Assembly (NCBI RefSeq): GCF_000524195.1 | Contig: NW_020170523.1 | Location: forward strand, 86,564 to 150,563 | Length of the DNA stretch: 64,000 bases | DNA from: Echinococcus granulosus | Taxonomy: Eukaryota; Platyhelminthes; Cestoda; Cyclophyllidea; Taeniidae | Direction of reading: 5' to 3' | Part shown: piece after piece, positions 27,901 through 36,697 of the stretch | Layout: each line of letters opens with the position of its first letter | Numbering within the stretch: position 1 is the stretch's first letter | Program-made: the position numbers and the translations under genes | The notes under the pieces: model-generated | What the model was told of the DNA's origin: nothing | Seen by the model: the letters and a program-made list of their open reading frames with translations, nothing else | The model's database searches: none

Positions 27901-30738
27901 AGGTGAATGTGCCGAAATCTCGGATGAGTCATCGAATAAAAAGACTTCTTTAATCAACAACTAGACTTAACTTTACTGGAAAATTCTTGGTGCTTTTGAT
28001 ATCATTGCTTCATTTAGCAAATAACACCCTTCTATCCGTCGAAGTCCTGACTGCTACTGAAACCCCTTCTAAGTAGCAAGCAAAGTAGCTTTTGAGTCCC
28101 ATTTGCCAAATCATCGCCTGCGTCTTTGACACTTGCCTGGGTTAATGTGAAGTCTGAGTACTTGATGGCTCAGCACTACTCCCATTGATTGTAAGTAGTA
28201 TAGGTGCGGCAATGATTCGTATTACTCAATTGGGATCAAGACCATTCCTCTCGCGCAGCTCATTCGAAGAGCCTACTCATAGTCAATCGTTCTTCGATCA
28301 TACTAGCTAAATTACTACTAGCCGTAATGTACTACTCGTGGACCTCCATAAGTAGCACAAAGATTCGCTTAAGTGACAATGCACCCTTCACTGGTCAAAA
28401 AAGTAACTTTACTACTTATATGCGCTATAAGCATCACTAGAACTATTCCCCAAAATGACGAAGACCTTTAAAATTCAATCGAAAAGGCAGAATCGGAACC
28501 ACTCGCCTTTTTGTGACTCCGGTCAATGTTAACTTCTGTTTAACTTTTCTGCTTGTATGCAATTTCACAAACATTGCTATTACCCACTGAGAGAAGCGCA
28601 CTCCTGATCGCTCTTCTTCCTCGTCGGGGCAAAACATTATTTACTACATTCGCATTGATCAGAACCCGTGTCTCCTTCCAGACTCCCTCCAACAGGAAAA
28701 CCCCGACCACTGCCTGGGTCGTTGCCTCTGCTTCGAGCCTGCCTCGGGTAATTCACTCATCACTAAGTGCCACAATCACAGCCACGTGCCTCAAAGTCAC
28801 GTTCCCTACGGCTTGATGTTACCACCGCCTCCACCACCACCACCACCACCACCACCACCGCCAACGTTCTTCACCCCATATCAGGTAGACCAGCAGTCAG
28901 ATGGCGGCGGATTGCCGGCCTATACGCGAAATATCTCCCTTGGCGAGGCAACAAATGCCAAGCTGTTAGCACAACAACCACCTGGAACATTGTCAACTGC
29001 GTCGTCTTCAGATACTGGGACGTCGAATCCTTTTCCTGTCTCACTTTCAGGTGGGTCAAAAAATTTTGAAGAGACCAGCGTTAGATTGCTTTTGCGACAG
29101 TAGTTTTTTACTGCTGCACAGCAGCACTTCAGTTGAAACTGTGCTATCCAGTCGGGCGAGAACGTTATTCTTGGAAAAAAAACATTGGATTAATCGAGAT
29201 AAAGCTCCGCGAGTTAAACAATCGACTGGCTTGGGTGTCAAAGCTAAAAATCCATTGAAAGGCTTACGGTGATGAAATGTTAAAAATCTTGGGAGCGACT
29301 GTCAGTAAGTGGCGTTCTCTTTCAAAATGTACCTTGGGTTGATTACACAGTAGGGCTGAGAGTTTGCTGGCACAAAGGAACTGAACAGGATATTGTTTAA
29401 AGGTCCCAAATAGTCGTTCCTAATAATCACCACTCGGCCACGCAGTTTCAGCGCTGCTTTAAGCGGTGCCATGGCGGCTCCTATTGACCTCAACCGCCAT
29501 AGCGATTTCTTACCACTCGCGTTGAGTAACAGACAGTTATGGACGTCGAAACGGGCTTTCGTGTGTGCAGAGATTCAATCCTTCATAGTGCAACAACACT
29601 TAATCCACTTGGACACAAATCTTAAATTAAATGGGCCAACAAACTCCCATTTTGTAATATAGCGTAACCAAATAATTTCATGCTCACACTTTCCTTGAAT
29701 AAAAAATTGAATAATACCAAAAAGCTCTCTACAATAAATCATTAGTTAAAACAATCACCGAGGCGGCACGAGCATCCGAACTCCACCTCTATAAATCGCC
29801 TTCTCTCTAAAAGCCAAGGAAAACTTGGTCCAAAGATGTTCCTACTACCTCATCGTTTCATTTCAGCGAGGATGATTGGTTAAACTAAACACTTAACACC
29901 TTTGAGTCACTCCTCAAGACGATAGCAAGGGGTTCCAGTGGAGATTTGCTGTTAACAAATGGAATGAAAGTTGTGGCCATTGACGGAACGTTAAGATGTC
30001 AATAAAGAAACTGAAATCGGAGAGATTTCAGGGCCCACGTTGTTGAATATTCACTTGAAGCTAATATTCTTGCACTGGAAGTACTTGCCAGAATAAAGGT
30101 AAAGCGATAATAGCATAGCTGGATTATATGAGGAGAGTAAAAGCGTGTTTATAGACTACGAAAAGGAGATTTCAGGGGTAGGTGAGACCTAGAAAGGGGA
30201 CTAACATGAGGTTAATGTCCCCTTAGTGGATGCACCAGATGCGCATCATGTCACCATTATTTACGGCCTTTTCTCCTTAGGGACCCTACCAGTCCATTAT
30301 CAGGGCAAACGAGACAGCATTGAGATCGGTTCTGTGGCGAGCGATCCCTACAACCAGACCAAAGTCTACCTCATCAAGATGGTAGACTCAAGTGGAGGCC
30401 AACACCAACAGCACCACCACCAACAGCAACAACCACAGAAGACGCAGATCGGCAACAACATAAATAACACCGTCTACGATGAGGAGGTGCTGAACAGTGG
30501 AAGTAGAGGAAATTTCCACACCGTCAATCCAACACTGGTTCAATTTTCCAGTTCAACAGAAGCTGCTGGACTGATTCTCTGCCATCGACTAGCAGATGAC
30601 GGTTCGAGTTTATCGAAGACTCAATCCGAAGTAGATTTTGCGGCAGCTAGACGACTGCCGTCTCCGCCACAGACACAGTCCTACATCCTGCTCTCATCCC
30701 CGCCACCGCCACAGCCTAGTAATGTAGATGTTAAATGA
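12677..30738 (+). CDS. Ig-like single-pass receptor, seven exons, 615 aa
   Basis: Exons: 12677-12955, 13645-14038, 24595-24708, 26432-26578, 27222-27308, 28682-29050, 30281-30738. The joined reading frame is 1848 nt and stays open to TGA. The first intron is phase 0, the rest phase 1. Order of parts: signal peptide (about 1-20), Ig-like ectodomain (about 45-172) with the hallmark TGDWNCEYQG near 153-162, Thr-rich stalk (175-205), transmembrane helix (about 232-253), then a cytoplasmic tail of about 360 residues with 14 consecutive prolines (388-401), a His/Gln run (504-514) and a YDEEV site at 529. This is a type I cell-surface receptor or adhesion molecule by architecture; I do not recognise a named family. 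In-frame stops (TGA, TAG) lie just upstream of the ATG and support the start. The exon 4 donor (C then gtaaat) is the weakest junction. Confidence 0.75.
13200..13325 (+). repeat. Degenerate CATC tetranucleotide tract
   Basis: Imperfect tandem CATC/CCAT units lie inside intron 1 of the Ig-like receptor gene. It is the same repeat type, on the opposite strand, as the GGAT tracts at 35-39 kb. Confidence 0.7.
13645..14038 (+). CDS. Ig-like receptor exon 2: Ig F-strand and Thr-rich stalk
   Basis: Encodes residues 94-224. It is Cys-rich at the start, then has the Ig F-strand pattern TGDWNCEYQG, a closing strand (SLKLQ) and a Thr/Pro stalk likely to be O-glycosylated. Acceptor is cccatttctag and donor gtaagt, both strong. 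Antisense frames of similar length in this region are shadows of the Thr-rich codons. Confidence 0.8.
14432..14443 (+). repeat. C12 homopolymer
   Basis: Twelve consecutive C, then T, then CCCC, in intron 2 of the Ig-like receptor gene. Its length may be unreliable in the assembly. Confidence 0.85.
14461..14490. repeat. 9-bp perfect inverted repeat
   Basis: GATGGAGAC and its exact reverse complement GTCTCCATC are separated by 12 bases. It could form a stem-loop in the intron-2 RNA. No function is implied. Confidence 0.7.
24011..24030. repeat. GCGTCACA palindrome, copy 1
   Basis: GCGTCACA, four bases, then TGTGACAC. It is followed within 16 bases by a GAGTTTGT-like block also seen after copy 2. 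Confidence 0.65.
24595..24708 (+). CDS. Ig-like receptor exon 3: transmembrane helix
   Basis: Encodes residues 225-262. A run of about 22 hydrophobic residues (EIVLALIALAVVAILLSIAL) is followed by R, K and two Cys, as expected for a type I membrane anchor with a juxtamembrane palmitoylation-type cysteine. Acceptor tctttttag, donor gtgagt, phase 1 on both sides. Confidence 0.8.
25075..25125. repeat. GCGTCACA palindromes, copies 2 and 3 in tandem
   Basis: Two copies 31 bases apart. Copy 2 is GCGTCACA-CGTC-TGTGACAG (25075-25094). Copy 3 is GCGTCACA-CATC-TGTGACGC (25106-25125), with perfect 8-bp arms. All three copies lie within 1.1 kb around the transmembrane exon of the Ig-like receptor gene. 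Confidence 0.75.
26432..26578 (+). CDS. Ig-like receptor exon 4: juxtamembrane cytoplasmic region
   Basis: Encodes residues 263-311. Basic and polar, with LPLPPIWRPK near the centre. The acceptor (ttaccattcag) fits phase 1. The chosen donor (gtaaat) keeps phase 1 into exon 5. An alternative donor ten codons earlier (gtacag) would break the frame with exon 5. Confidence 0.55.
27222..27308 (+). CDS. Ig-like receptor exon 5
   Basis: Encodes residues 312-340, Ser/Pro/Leu-rich. Acceptor ataattttcag, donor gtaagt. Only the phase-1 frame is open across the exon, which matches its neighbours. Confidence 0.6.
27798..27964 (+). CDS. Possible cassette or alternative last exon
   Basis: A phase-1-compatible frame opens after aaaaatag and reads CTHDDEVHGQEVLLVNMRMS and then an acidic stretch. 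It can leave at a phase-1 donor (gtgaat, after 27902) to join exon 6 as a 105-nt cassette, adding 35 residues, or run on to a TAG at 27964 as an alternative C-terminus. The amino-acid mix looks coding, but the acceptor has a poor pyrimidine tract. A better acceptor 49 bases upstream would put the other frame into a stop. Confidence 0.35.
28682..29050 (+). CDS. Ig-like receptor exon 6: Cys cluster and poly-Pro
   Basis: Encodes residues 341-463. It begins with a small Cys/His cluster (HCLGRCLC, then KCHNHSH), followed by 14 prolines encoded mostly by CCA codons (28,821-28,862, an SH3/WW/EVH1-type ligand and an unstable CCA repeat), then a Ser/Gly/Thr-rich tail. Acceptor gtgtctccttccag, donor gtgggt, phase 1. 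Confidence 0.75.
30281..30738 (+). CDS. Ig-like receptor exon 7: last exon, Gln/His-rich tail
   Basis: Encodes residues 464-615 and TGA. It contains DPYNQT and TVYDEEV tyrosine sites, the His/Gln run encoded by CAA/CAG/CAC, and two Pro-rich clusters near the C-terminus. The acceptor is cttttctccttag. The codon pattern and a single long open frame make this the best supported exon of the gene. Confidence 0.8.
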
Positions 30739-31008
30739 CCATGTCCTGGCCCGGCCAAACCTGACATCCCTTCCCTCAACCATTGTCATGACGACTAACG
30801 CACACAAACACGGACGCATGCGAGCAACATTGATGATATTGAAATTAGCGAACCACGGTTCAAACGCACAAGGAGAAGCACAAATGCGCCTATGAAAAGT
30901 TTGACAATTAAATGGATTTTGTGGTGTAAATAGAATTTAATTGATTACACCGGAGTCGATGTTGAATGGTTGTGGTGTGCGGAATTAAACAAAAGTTTCA
31001 GAATCAGT

Positions 31009-31014
31009 AATAAA
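31009..31014 (+). terminator. Possible poly(A) signal of the Ig-like receptor gene
   Basis: AATAAA 271 bases after the stop codon, followed by AT-rich sequence. It is the first canonical hexamer I see downstream. Confidence 0.4.
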
Positions 31015-31019
31015 TTAAT

Positions 31020-32322
31020 CTCTGACACGAAGCGGTATGAGGAATGGAGGCCTATCAATAGCCAAGTAAGATGATAGCACGTAAAGCAATAGCAAAGGTG
31101 TTTATTCGACTGACACAAGAGATACAATGATCCTCCTCAGAGAACACCCTAGGTCTATTCCACTGTCTTAAACTCAGCCAATCTGCCCGTAATTTGTACT
31201 GCAACGTGCGACTGCCGGCCGATCGTATGGGGAGCCGCGGCACGGGTACGCACGAGTCTCGTGTGACTGAACAACTAAGGCCATCTGCTCGAAAGAATAG
31301 TCAGGATCTGATTGTTCCCTGATTAGTGGTTAGTGCATGCATAAGTCATTTAGGAGTCAGATAAGTGACTACATTTGGTTACGTATGTCTGTATAAAAGC
31401 CAGTGCTTTTCCAAGCGTCTTCTGCCAGATATATAGAGTACCATTTCGGTTAACAGTTTTGTTATTTTGTATCATAATCAGGACTCATCAGCGTAAATCA
31501 ACTTGGCGCAACCGGTTACTCACAAGTTAGTGAAGAAAATGCCATACTTGCGACGATAAAAGCAGGTAAGAAAGTCAGATTGCATGCATGTGACGATGGT
31601 AGCGTACACATGAGGGCTGGATGACGTCTTACAGGGGGAGTAACATGTGTTTTCTATCAGTTTACTGTAAGTGGATGCACCAAGTCACCTATCGCAAACA
31701 GGTTAAGTCAAGACAAGAGACCAGACGTTCTTAACCTGCAAATAACCACAGCTGTCTGATTTTCGATTCTGTTGGAAAGTCGGTGAAGACTGGATTTATA
31801 CTAATACAATAAAATGGTTAAACTGCGGTGCCCCACTTTCCTTCGAGATTCTGACAACGGACGCGTTAACCATGGGAAATACCCTGCAGACGTGGAAAAC
31901 TCACCACGAAGTGGTTGGTTGATGCTCAGGTATTTTATTTGCACCACTAATATACACCAACTGGAGTGGCAGATTAAATTCCACTATTCGCGGGAGAATT
32001 TTTTCCCAAGCTTCAGTTTATCGGATTAGCATGCATTCATCAGGAAAAAAATATTTAACTTACAAGGCCGAAAGAACAATAAAAACCAATGCAAGATACT
32101 GATCTTGGCCATATTTATTAAAATATTGCATTGAACGTTCATTTACAAGACAATCAAAGCGAAATTTAGGGGCCCGTATGGGAGGCGGACCCATCGCTAC
32201 TGATTAAATTAAAGTAGACAGTTAGCTTCCCTGCTCCGAATGGACAGCCAAGGCGCAGAGAAGAACAAAATATATTTACTCAAAGAAAACATATATATTT
32301 ATATATACACACACAAGCAGAC
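31020..32322. other. Intergenic, between convergent genes
   Basis: Lies between the 3' end of the plus-strand Ig-like receptor gene and the 3' end of the minus-strand SPT3-like gene. No gene was recognised. Minus-strand poly(A)-type hexamers occur near 32,110. Confidence 0.5.
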
Positions 32323-33087
32323 TCACAAATACCCCTTCATTCGCCGTATACTCAAACTAGCTTGTTGCAACTCCACCGCCGTCATCTGAGAGTATAGATC
32401 TATCCCAAACCTCTGCCTATTAGCGAGAGCCAGGTCAATAACGTCTCTCAGACACAGAGTGACTAAATAGGCCAAAATCGGGACGACCTCAGCTCCACCC
32501 GCTCCACGTTGAATTGGGAGTCCAGCACGCGCCAACCAGATGTCAAAAGGCTGCCCTAGAAGGCGTGCTCTCTGCCGGAGTCGAGTGAACTCCAAATACT
32601 GCTCCGTAGTGGCCAAATTGGTTGCAAAACCGTCAATTCTTTGCATACGAATGTGCTGACCGGTGACTAAGAGGCAAAGAGGGGCGAAAGTAGCTGTGTT
32701 TTCTAAATGGATGTTGAGTTTTTCGCATTCGGCGTGGAAGACGGAGAGTGATTTGGAGGAGGGGTCAAAGATTGCAAGGGAGTCAGGATTCTCTGGGTCG
32801 TTGGAAGCGAGAGCATAGGTAGAGAGGTAGGTTAGGATGCGAGAGAGGTGAAGCTTGCAATCTGAGAGAGAGGCGATAAGACGAGGAAGAGTGAGGGGAG
32901 AGACGGAGTCGCCCAAGAGGGAGCGAAATGCCCCAGCCAGGTATTCGCAATGCTGCTGAAGAGCTTCTACCACGATGTCAGAGACGGTTCCTGTGAGGAT
33001 GAAGTAGTCACCTGAAGCAAGAACGATTAGACGAAGAGCTTTGGTAAATGCATCTGTCTCGTCCGATGGAGGTTCTTTGCCGGGCAT
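32323..33087 (-). CDS. SUPT3H: SPT3-like SAGA/STAGA subunit, 254 aa
   Basis: Spt3 is a histone-fold protein of the nuclear SAGA/STAGA coactivator, where it helps deliver TBP to promoters. Single exon, ATG to stop, fully open. Residues 14-90 fit the first Spt3 histone fold: a helix around 17-26 ending LASGD, VSDIVVEALQQH (35-46), and LIASLSDCKLHLSRILTYLS (70-89) matching the family's D-L-x-F-L-x-x-x-D-x-x-K-x-x-R-L-x-x-Y-L pattern. EQYLEFTRLRQ (162-172) matches the family's E-E-Y-x-x-F-S-x-x-R-Q block, and EVVPILAYLVTLCLRDVIDL (200-219) the second fold. It is shorter than the human protein (about 320 residues) and quite diverged, hence no higher score. Cttctag lies directly before the ATG, so the start may sit at a cis- or spliced-leader trans-splice site. 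Confidence 0.72.
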   Translation of the reverse strand: MPGKEPPSDETDAFTKALRLIVLASGDYFILTGTVSDIVVEALQQHCEYLAGAFRSLLGDSVSPLTLPRLIASLSDCKLHLSRILTYLSTYALASNDPENPDSLAIFDPSSKSLSVFHAECEKLNIHLENTATFAPLCLLVTGQHIRMQRIDGFATNLATTEQYLEFTRLRQRARLLGQPFDIWLARAGLPIQRGAGGAEVVPILAYLVTLCLRDVIDLALANRQRFGIDLYSQMTAVELQQASLSIRRMKGYL

Positions 33088-34495
33088 CTAGAAGAATATG
33101 TAGTACCCTTGCTATCTGTTTTGGAACGCAGTAAACCAAAGAGATTTAGGATAGTTTAGCGAATAAAGATGCGTTTCCTTCATTTATGGAGGTAAATACA
33201 GAGATTAAGTTTGCCTGCTAATCTTTCAAAATACCACATGAAAGTTGATCCCTGGAATGTTTTATTTGCAGCCTACAGGTTTTGAAAGATGAATATAAAT
33301 AGTTTACATACAAAAAAACAAAGTTCAGCAGCATTATCTGTAAAAGATGTAACCATATTTATGCATATAATTGCCTATTACCACGTATATAAGGTGTACC
33401 GTGTTTTATCAAATAAATTAGAAGGCAAATCTGCACAAAAAACTTTTAACTTTTCAAATTTTGGCTAAAAAATTCCACTACATGTATTCAATGATAGGAA
33501 ACTACTTAAAGCAAACGCGCCAACGCAAGAAGCTTGCACTGATAATTACAAAAAAACTAAACACCCAAGTAATACGAAAACATAACAGGCATTAAGAGAG
33601 ATAACAGGGAACTAATGTACGCTCGAAGCTATCATAAAAAGCAACCATTTTGCATTAAGTTACGATAAAAACAATGGAAAGACGTTAATAAAAAAGGTAC
33701 GTAGTCGCCGACAAACTTGCTATCCTTCGTTATATTTTTGGTTATACATATACGCACGAAAAAGGCACAATAACTAACTATTGGCATAGCATACATACGA
33801 TCAGGTTTCGACGAAAAAGCACAGGCGAGAAACTCCACACGGAGCCTCATAACCCACCTTAAACCCAAAAAAGGTGTGTTCATAAGGTTGGGTTAATTTC
33901 GGCTTGATTAAAACATAAAAATATTTTTGATATTCTCAATTAAAGAGTTTCTGCAGTTCCTATTCATAGAACCATCTAAAAAGCATAGTTTTCTTAACTA
34001 ATTTGGGACCTAATATTAGAATAACCAGCAAATTGTCCTACTTTCAACCACAATATGCCCGACGCTCATTCTGCTCAGACATAACCAACTAGCCATGCTA
34101 TTTGATTGCCCAAAATCTGTTTATTGACGTGTTTTTTCTGCGCATTTACGATTTGCATCAAAACAGTTCCTTTTTATTTACATATTTACTACAAACTGAT
34201 AAAATATTGGACTCTTACAAGAACACTTTTTTATCGCATTCCTATTAAGCATTGTATCACGTACTAATAAAGCAATTAAATGAACTAAAAAGCATGTGTA
34301 GTTATTGGAACTTTTTTTATGCATTTACCATTTTTATGTGTTAATGGTGAATTCATGATATACTGTGATACGCTGATTGTCATGCACCTTTTGTAGCGAT
34401 AAATAACTATATAATATTAGCAAATAAATCTCACGTCTATTATGGGTGCATCGAAATCCAGTAATTACTTCCGAAATAAAGCTATGTAATACGAC

Positions 34496-34640
34496 AGTGG
34501 TTTATCCCTCGGTACCGGTGAGGCGCCACTTTTGTGCTTTGAATTAGCCCCCTTGTACCCCGCTGGGTGGGCTGGCCTTTTGGGCCATGCCAATACCCCA
34601 GACACCTTCTCTGCGCTGAATATATATTCTGCTCGAGTAT
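34496..34640. other. GC-rich island with nested hairpin
   Basis: The flanks are AT-rich but this block is clearly GC-rich. AGTGG (34496-34500) pairs with CCACT (34526-34530), enclosing CCTC (34507-34510) paired with GAGG (34520-34523). A second stem GGCC...GGCC follows near 34,575. I do not recognise a known structural RNA (not SL, U1, U2, U4, U5, U6 or SRP by motif). Confidence 0.3.
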
Positions 34641-35484
34641 TTTGTCTTCTTTCGTCTTCAGGGAGTCTCGGGACGCTACAGCTATCCCTAAAATTCTTCT
34701 TTTTCATCACCTATTTTGTTAGTCGTTTTCCTAAATCTTCGTAGAAGCAGTGGCGACATTAATACTGCCCGAGTTACCACCACCGCTGCATTGCCTTTCT
34801 TTCGTATTGTCCAAACACTACCCTTATTAGAGGGATACCCAATGGGTGCTCACTTTAAAGACATTGCAGTTTCACCCTCCTATAGGGCCCACATTCTTGT
34901 AGTTTTTCACTTTCGTCAGCAAATGAAAGAGGAAGTAAAACGCACTAAATCAGTGAGATGTTCTTAGTATAACGTTATTCCTTTTCACCGCCGAAGTGGT
35001 TACTACCATCTCCTAAGTGTTCTAACTTCGAGGTGAGATATTAAATCGGCCCAAAAATTTCTAACAATACTAAATGATTGAGAAATGGCCAAACATACCT
35101 TGCAGTCTCCGTGCTAATTGTAGCCAGATGAAACATTTTGCCATTTATCATCTCCTCTAAAGCATTTATTTATTCAACTGTCGGTCTTTTTGGAATTTGC
35201 ATGCAGCCATGTTGGTGTATAAATCAGCAAATATGAGGTCATAAAATTTCGATAATAAAAGAAAATTCATAACGCTATACCCTAGAAATATGACCACTTT
35301 TTCCTTAAATGTAAATAATAACAAAAGGATGTGAAAAAAAGGATTCGAGAAATTGTTTCAGGCTGTCTTGCTTCAAACCAATTATTTGTAATTTTTTTGT
35401 ATTGACAACTACTTCTAGATTTAATACCCAAAACAATAGCTAGTAAAAATTACTATGACAGTAGGACAGTAGACAAACAACAAC

Positions 35485-35720
35485 AGATGGGTGGATGAAT
35501 GGATAGATGTTTGGACGGATGGATAAGGGGTGAATGGATTGATGAACGGATACAGGATAGAGGGTTGGGTGGATGGGCAGGTTGAGTGATACTAGATGGG
35601 TGAATTGGATGGATGAATAAATTGAGCGATATGGGAGAGATAGGGGGATGAATAGATACAGCATGAATGGTTGGATATGGGTGGACGGACGGATAGCTAA
35701 ATAGAGGCATGGAAGAAATG
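35485..35720 (+). repeat. Degenerate GGAT/GATG tetranucleotide tract
   Basis: About 235 bases rich in GGATGGAT, GGATGAAT and TGGATAGA variants. The long antisense frames here, rich in Ile/His/Pro/Ser, are products of the repeat and not genes. Confidence 0.8.
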
Positions 35721-36382
35721 GTTAAGGATGGCTAGAAGAGTCAACCTGGATGGTCAAATGCTTAAGTCCTGAATAGGCCAAGTTACACTGCCATAAAGAT
35801 GTTCAGATAGATAAATTAGTGTATGGACGTATTACACACAGATGGAATGATGATGTGACAAATTGCTGCGCTTTCTTTTTTAAAACGTAAATACTGCCTT
35901 ATCCCTAACTGAATTCCACCAACGATAACTTTTGCATAATTCTTGTAAAGCAGCTTTTAATTCTAAAGAAAAAGAAGTTTACTATTGAAGATTTCCGATC
36001 AAGGTCGACTATCACCACGCATTTCTTTGGTATTAACACAATTGAGCTTTATTTTCACTGATTAACCTTTACAGCCAAATTCAAGTCCAAATATACTAGG
36101 ACCTCAATTCTTCATAAGTTTATTTAATAGTCGGTGTACATTTGCCAATGCTTCTACTGCTCACATATACTCACCAATGCATGTATATTTCCTCTACTCC
36201 GATAAAATAAGACATAAATGACGCGTTTTATTTAGTCAATAGAAAAAGAGGTTTTGTTCCAGTGGCAATTGCCGACAGTCGCAGGCAGAAAATGTGGATA
36301 TTAAAAGAGATGTGAATCCCTTGCACTGTAGAAACCCCGGAAGTAGTGGTAATGATGAAGGAGGATGATGAGGAAGCTAGTC

Positions 36383-36697
36383 TCAACAAGGGGGTGCGTA
36401 GAAGTACTCCGAGAGGTATATCCGAAAGTAGGAATTGAGAAATCCGCGCAGAAGATCACGCACCTCCTCAGCGTTCTTGGTCTCGGGCATTTGAAGCTCG
36501 GAGCGTTGAGTCATGCTGCATCGAGCCACTCGTTCAATGTGAACCTTAAAGAGGTAGGGGAATACAATTGGCTCCTTGCGCCAAGTGGATTCACAGCACT
36601 CCACCATGGCTCCCTTTAGCGAGCCTTGAAGTTGACGGTAGCGAATCATTTCCTTGTTCTCTAAGCTCACACGAAAGTTGCCCCATTCTAGTGGTCG
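36383..36697 (-). CDS. Secreted orphan protein exon 4, last exon
   Basis: Encodes residues 132-235 and TGA, with cysteines 165, 166, 191 and 235. Acceptor tttttctgtgcag. Possible poly(A) hexamers on this strand lie near 36.22 kb. Confidence 0.72.
   Translation of the reverse strand, partial: RPLEWGNFRVSLENKEMIRYRQLQGSLKGAMVECCESTWRKEPIVFPYLFKVHIERVARCSMTQRSELQMPETKNAEEVRDLLRGFLNSYFRIYLSEYFYAPPC

Larger units (their letters stand above)
33088..36382. other. AT-rich intergenic region
   Basis: Long AT-rich sequence without a convincing exon. It includes a GC-rich, hairpin-forming island at 34.5-34.64 kb and a GGAT-type repeat tract at 35.48-35.72 kb, both listed separately. Confidence 0.5.

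Noticed and set aside
35440..35710. Overlapping minus-strand frames rich in Ile, His, Pro and Ser
   Set aside because: Translation of a GGAT/ATCC tetranucleotide tract, not a protein.
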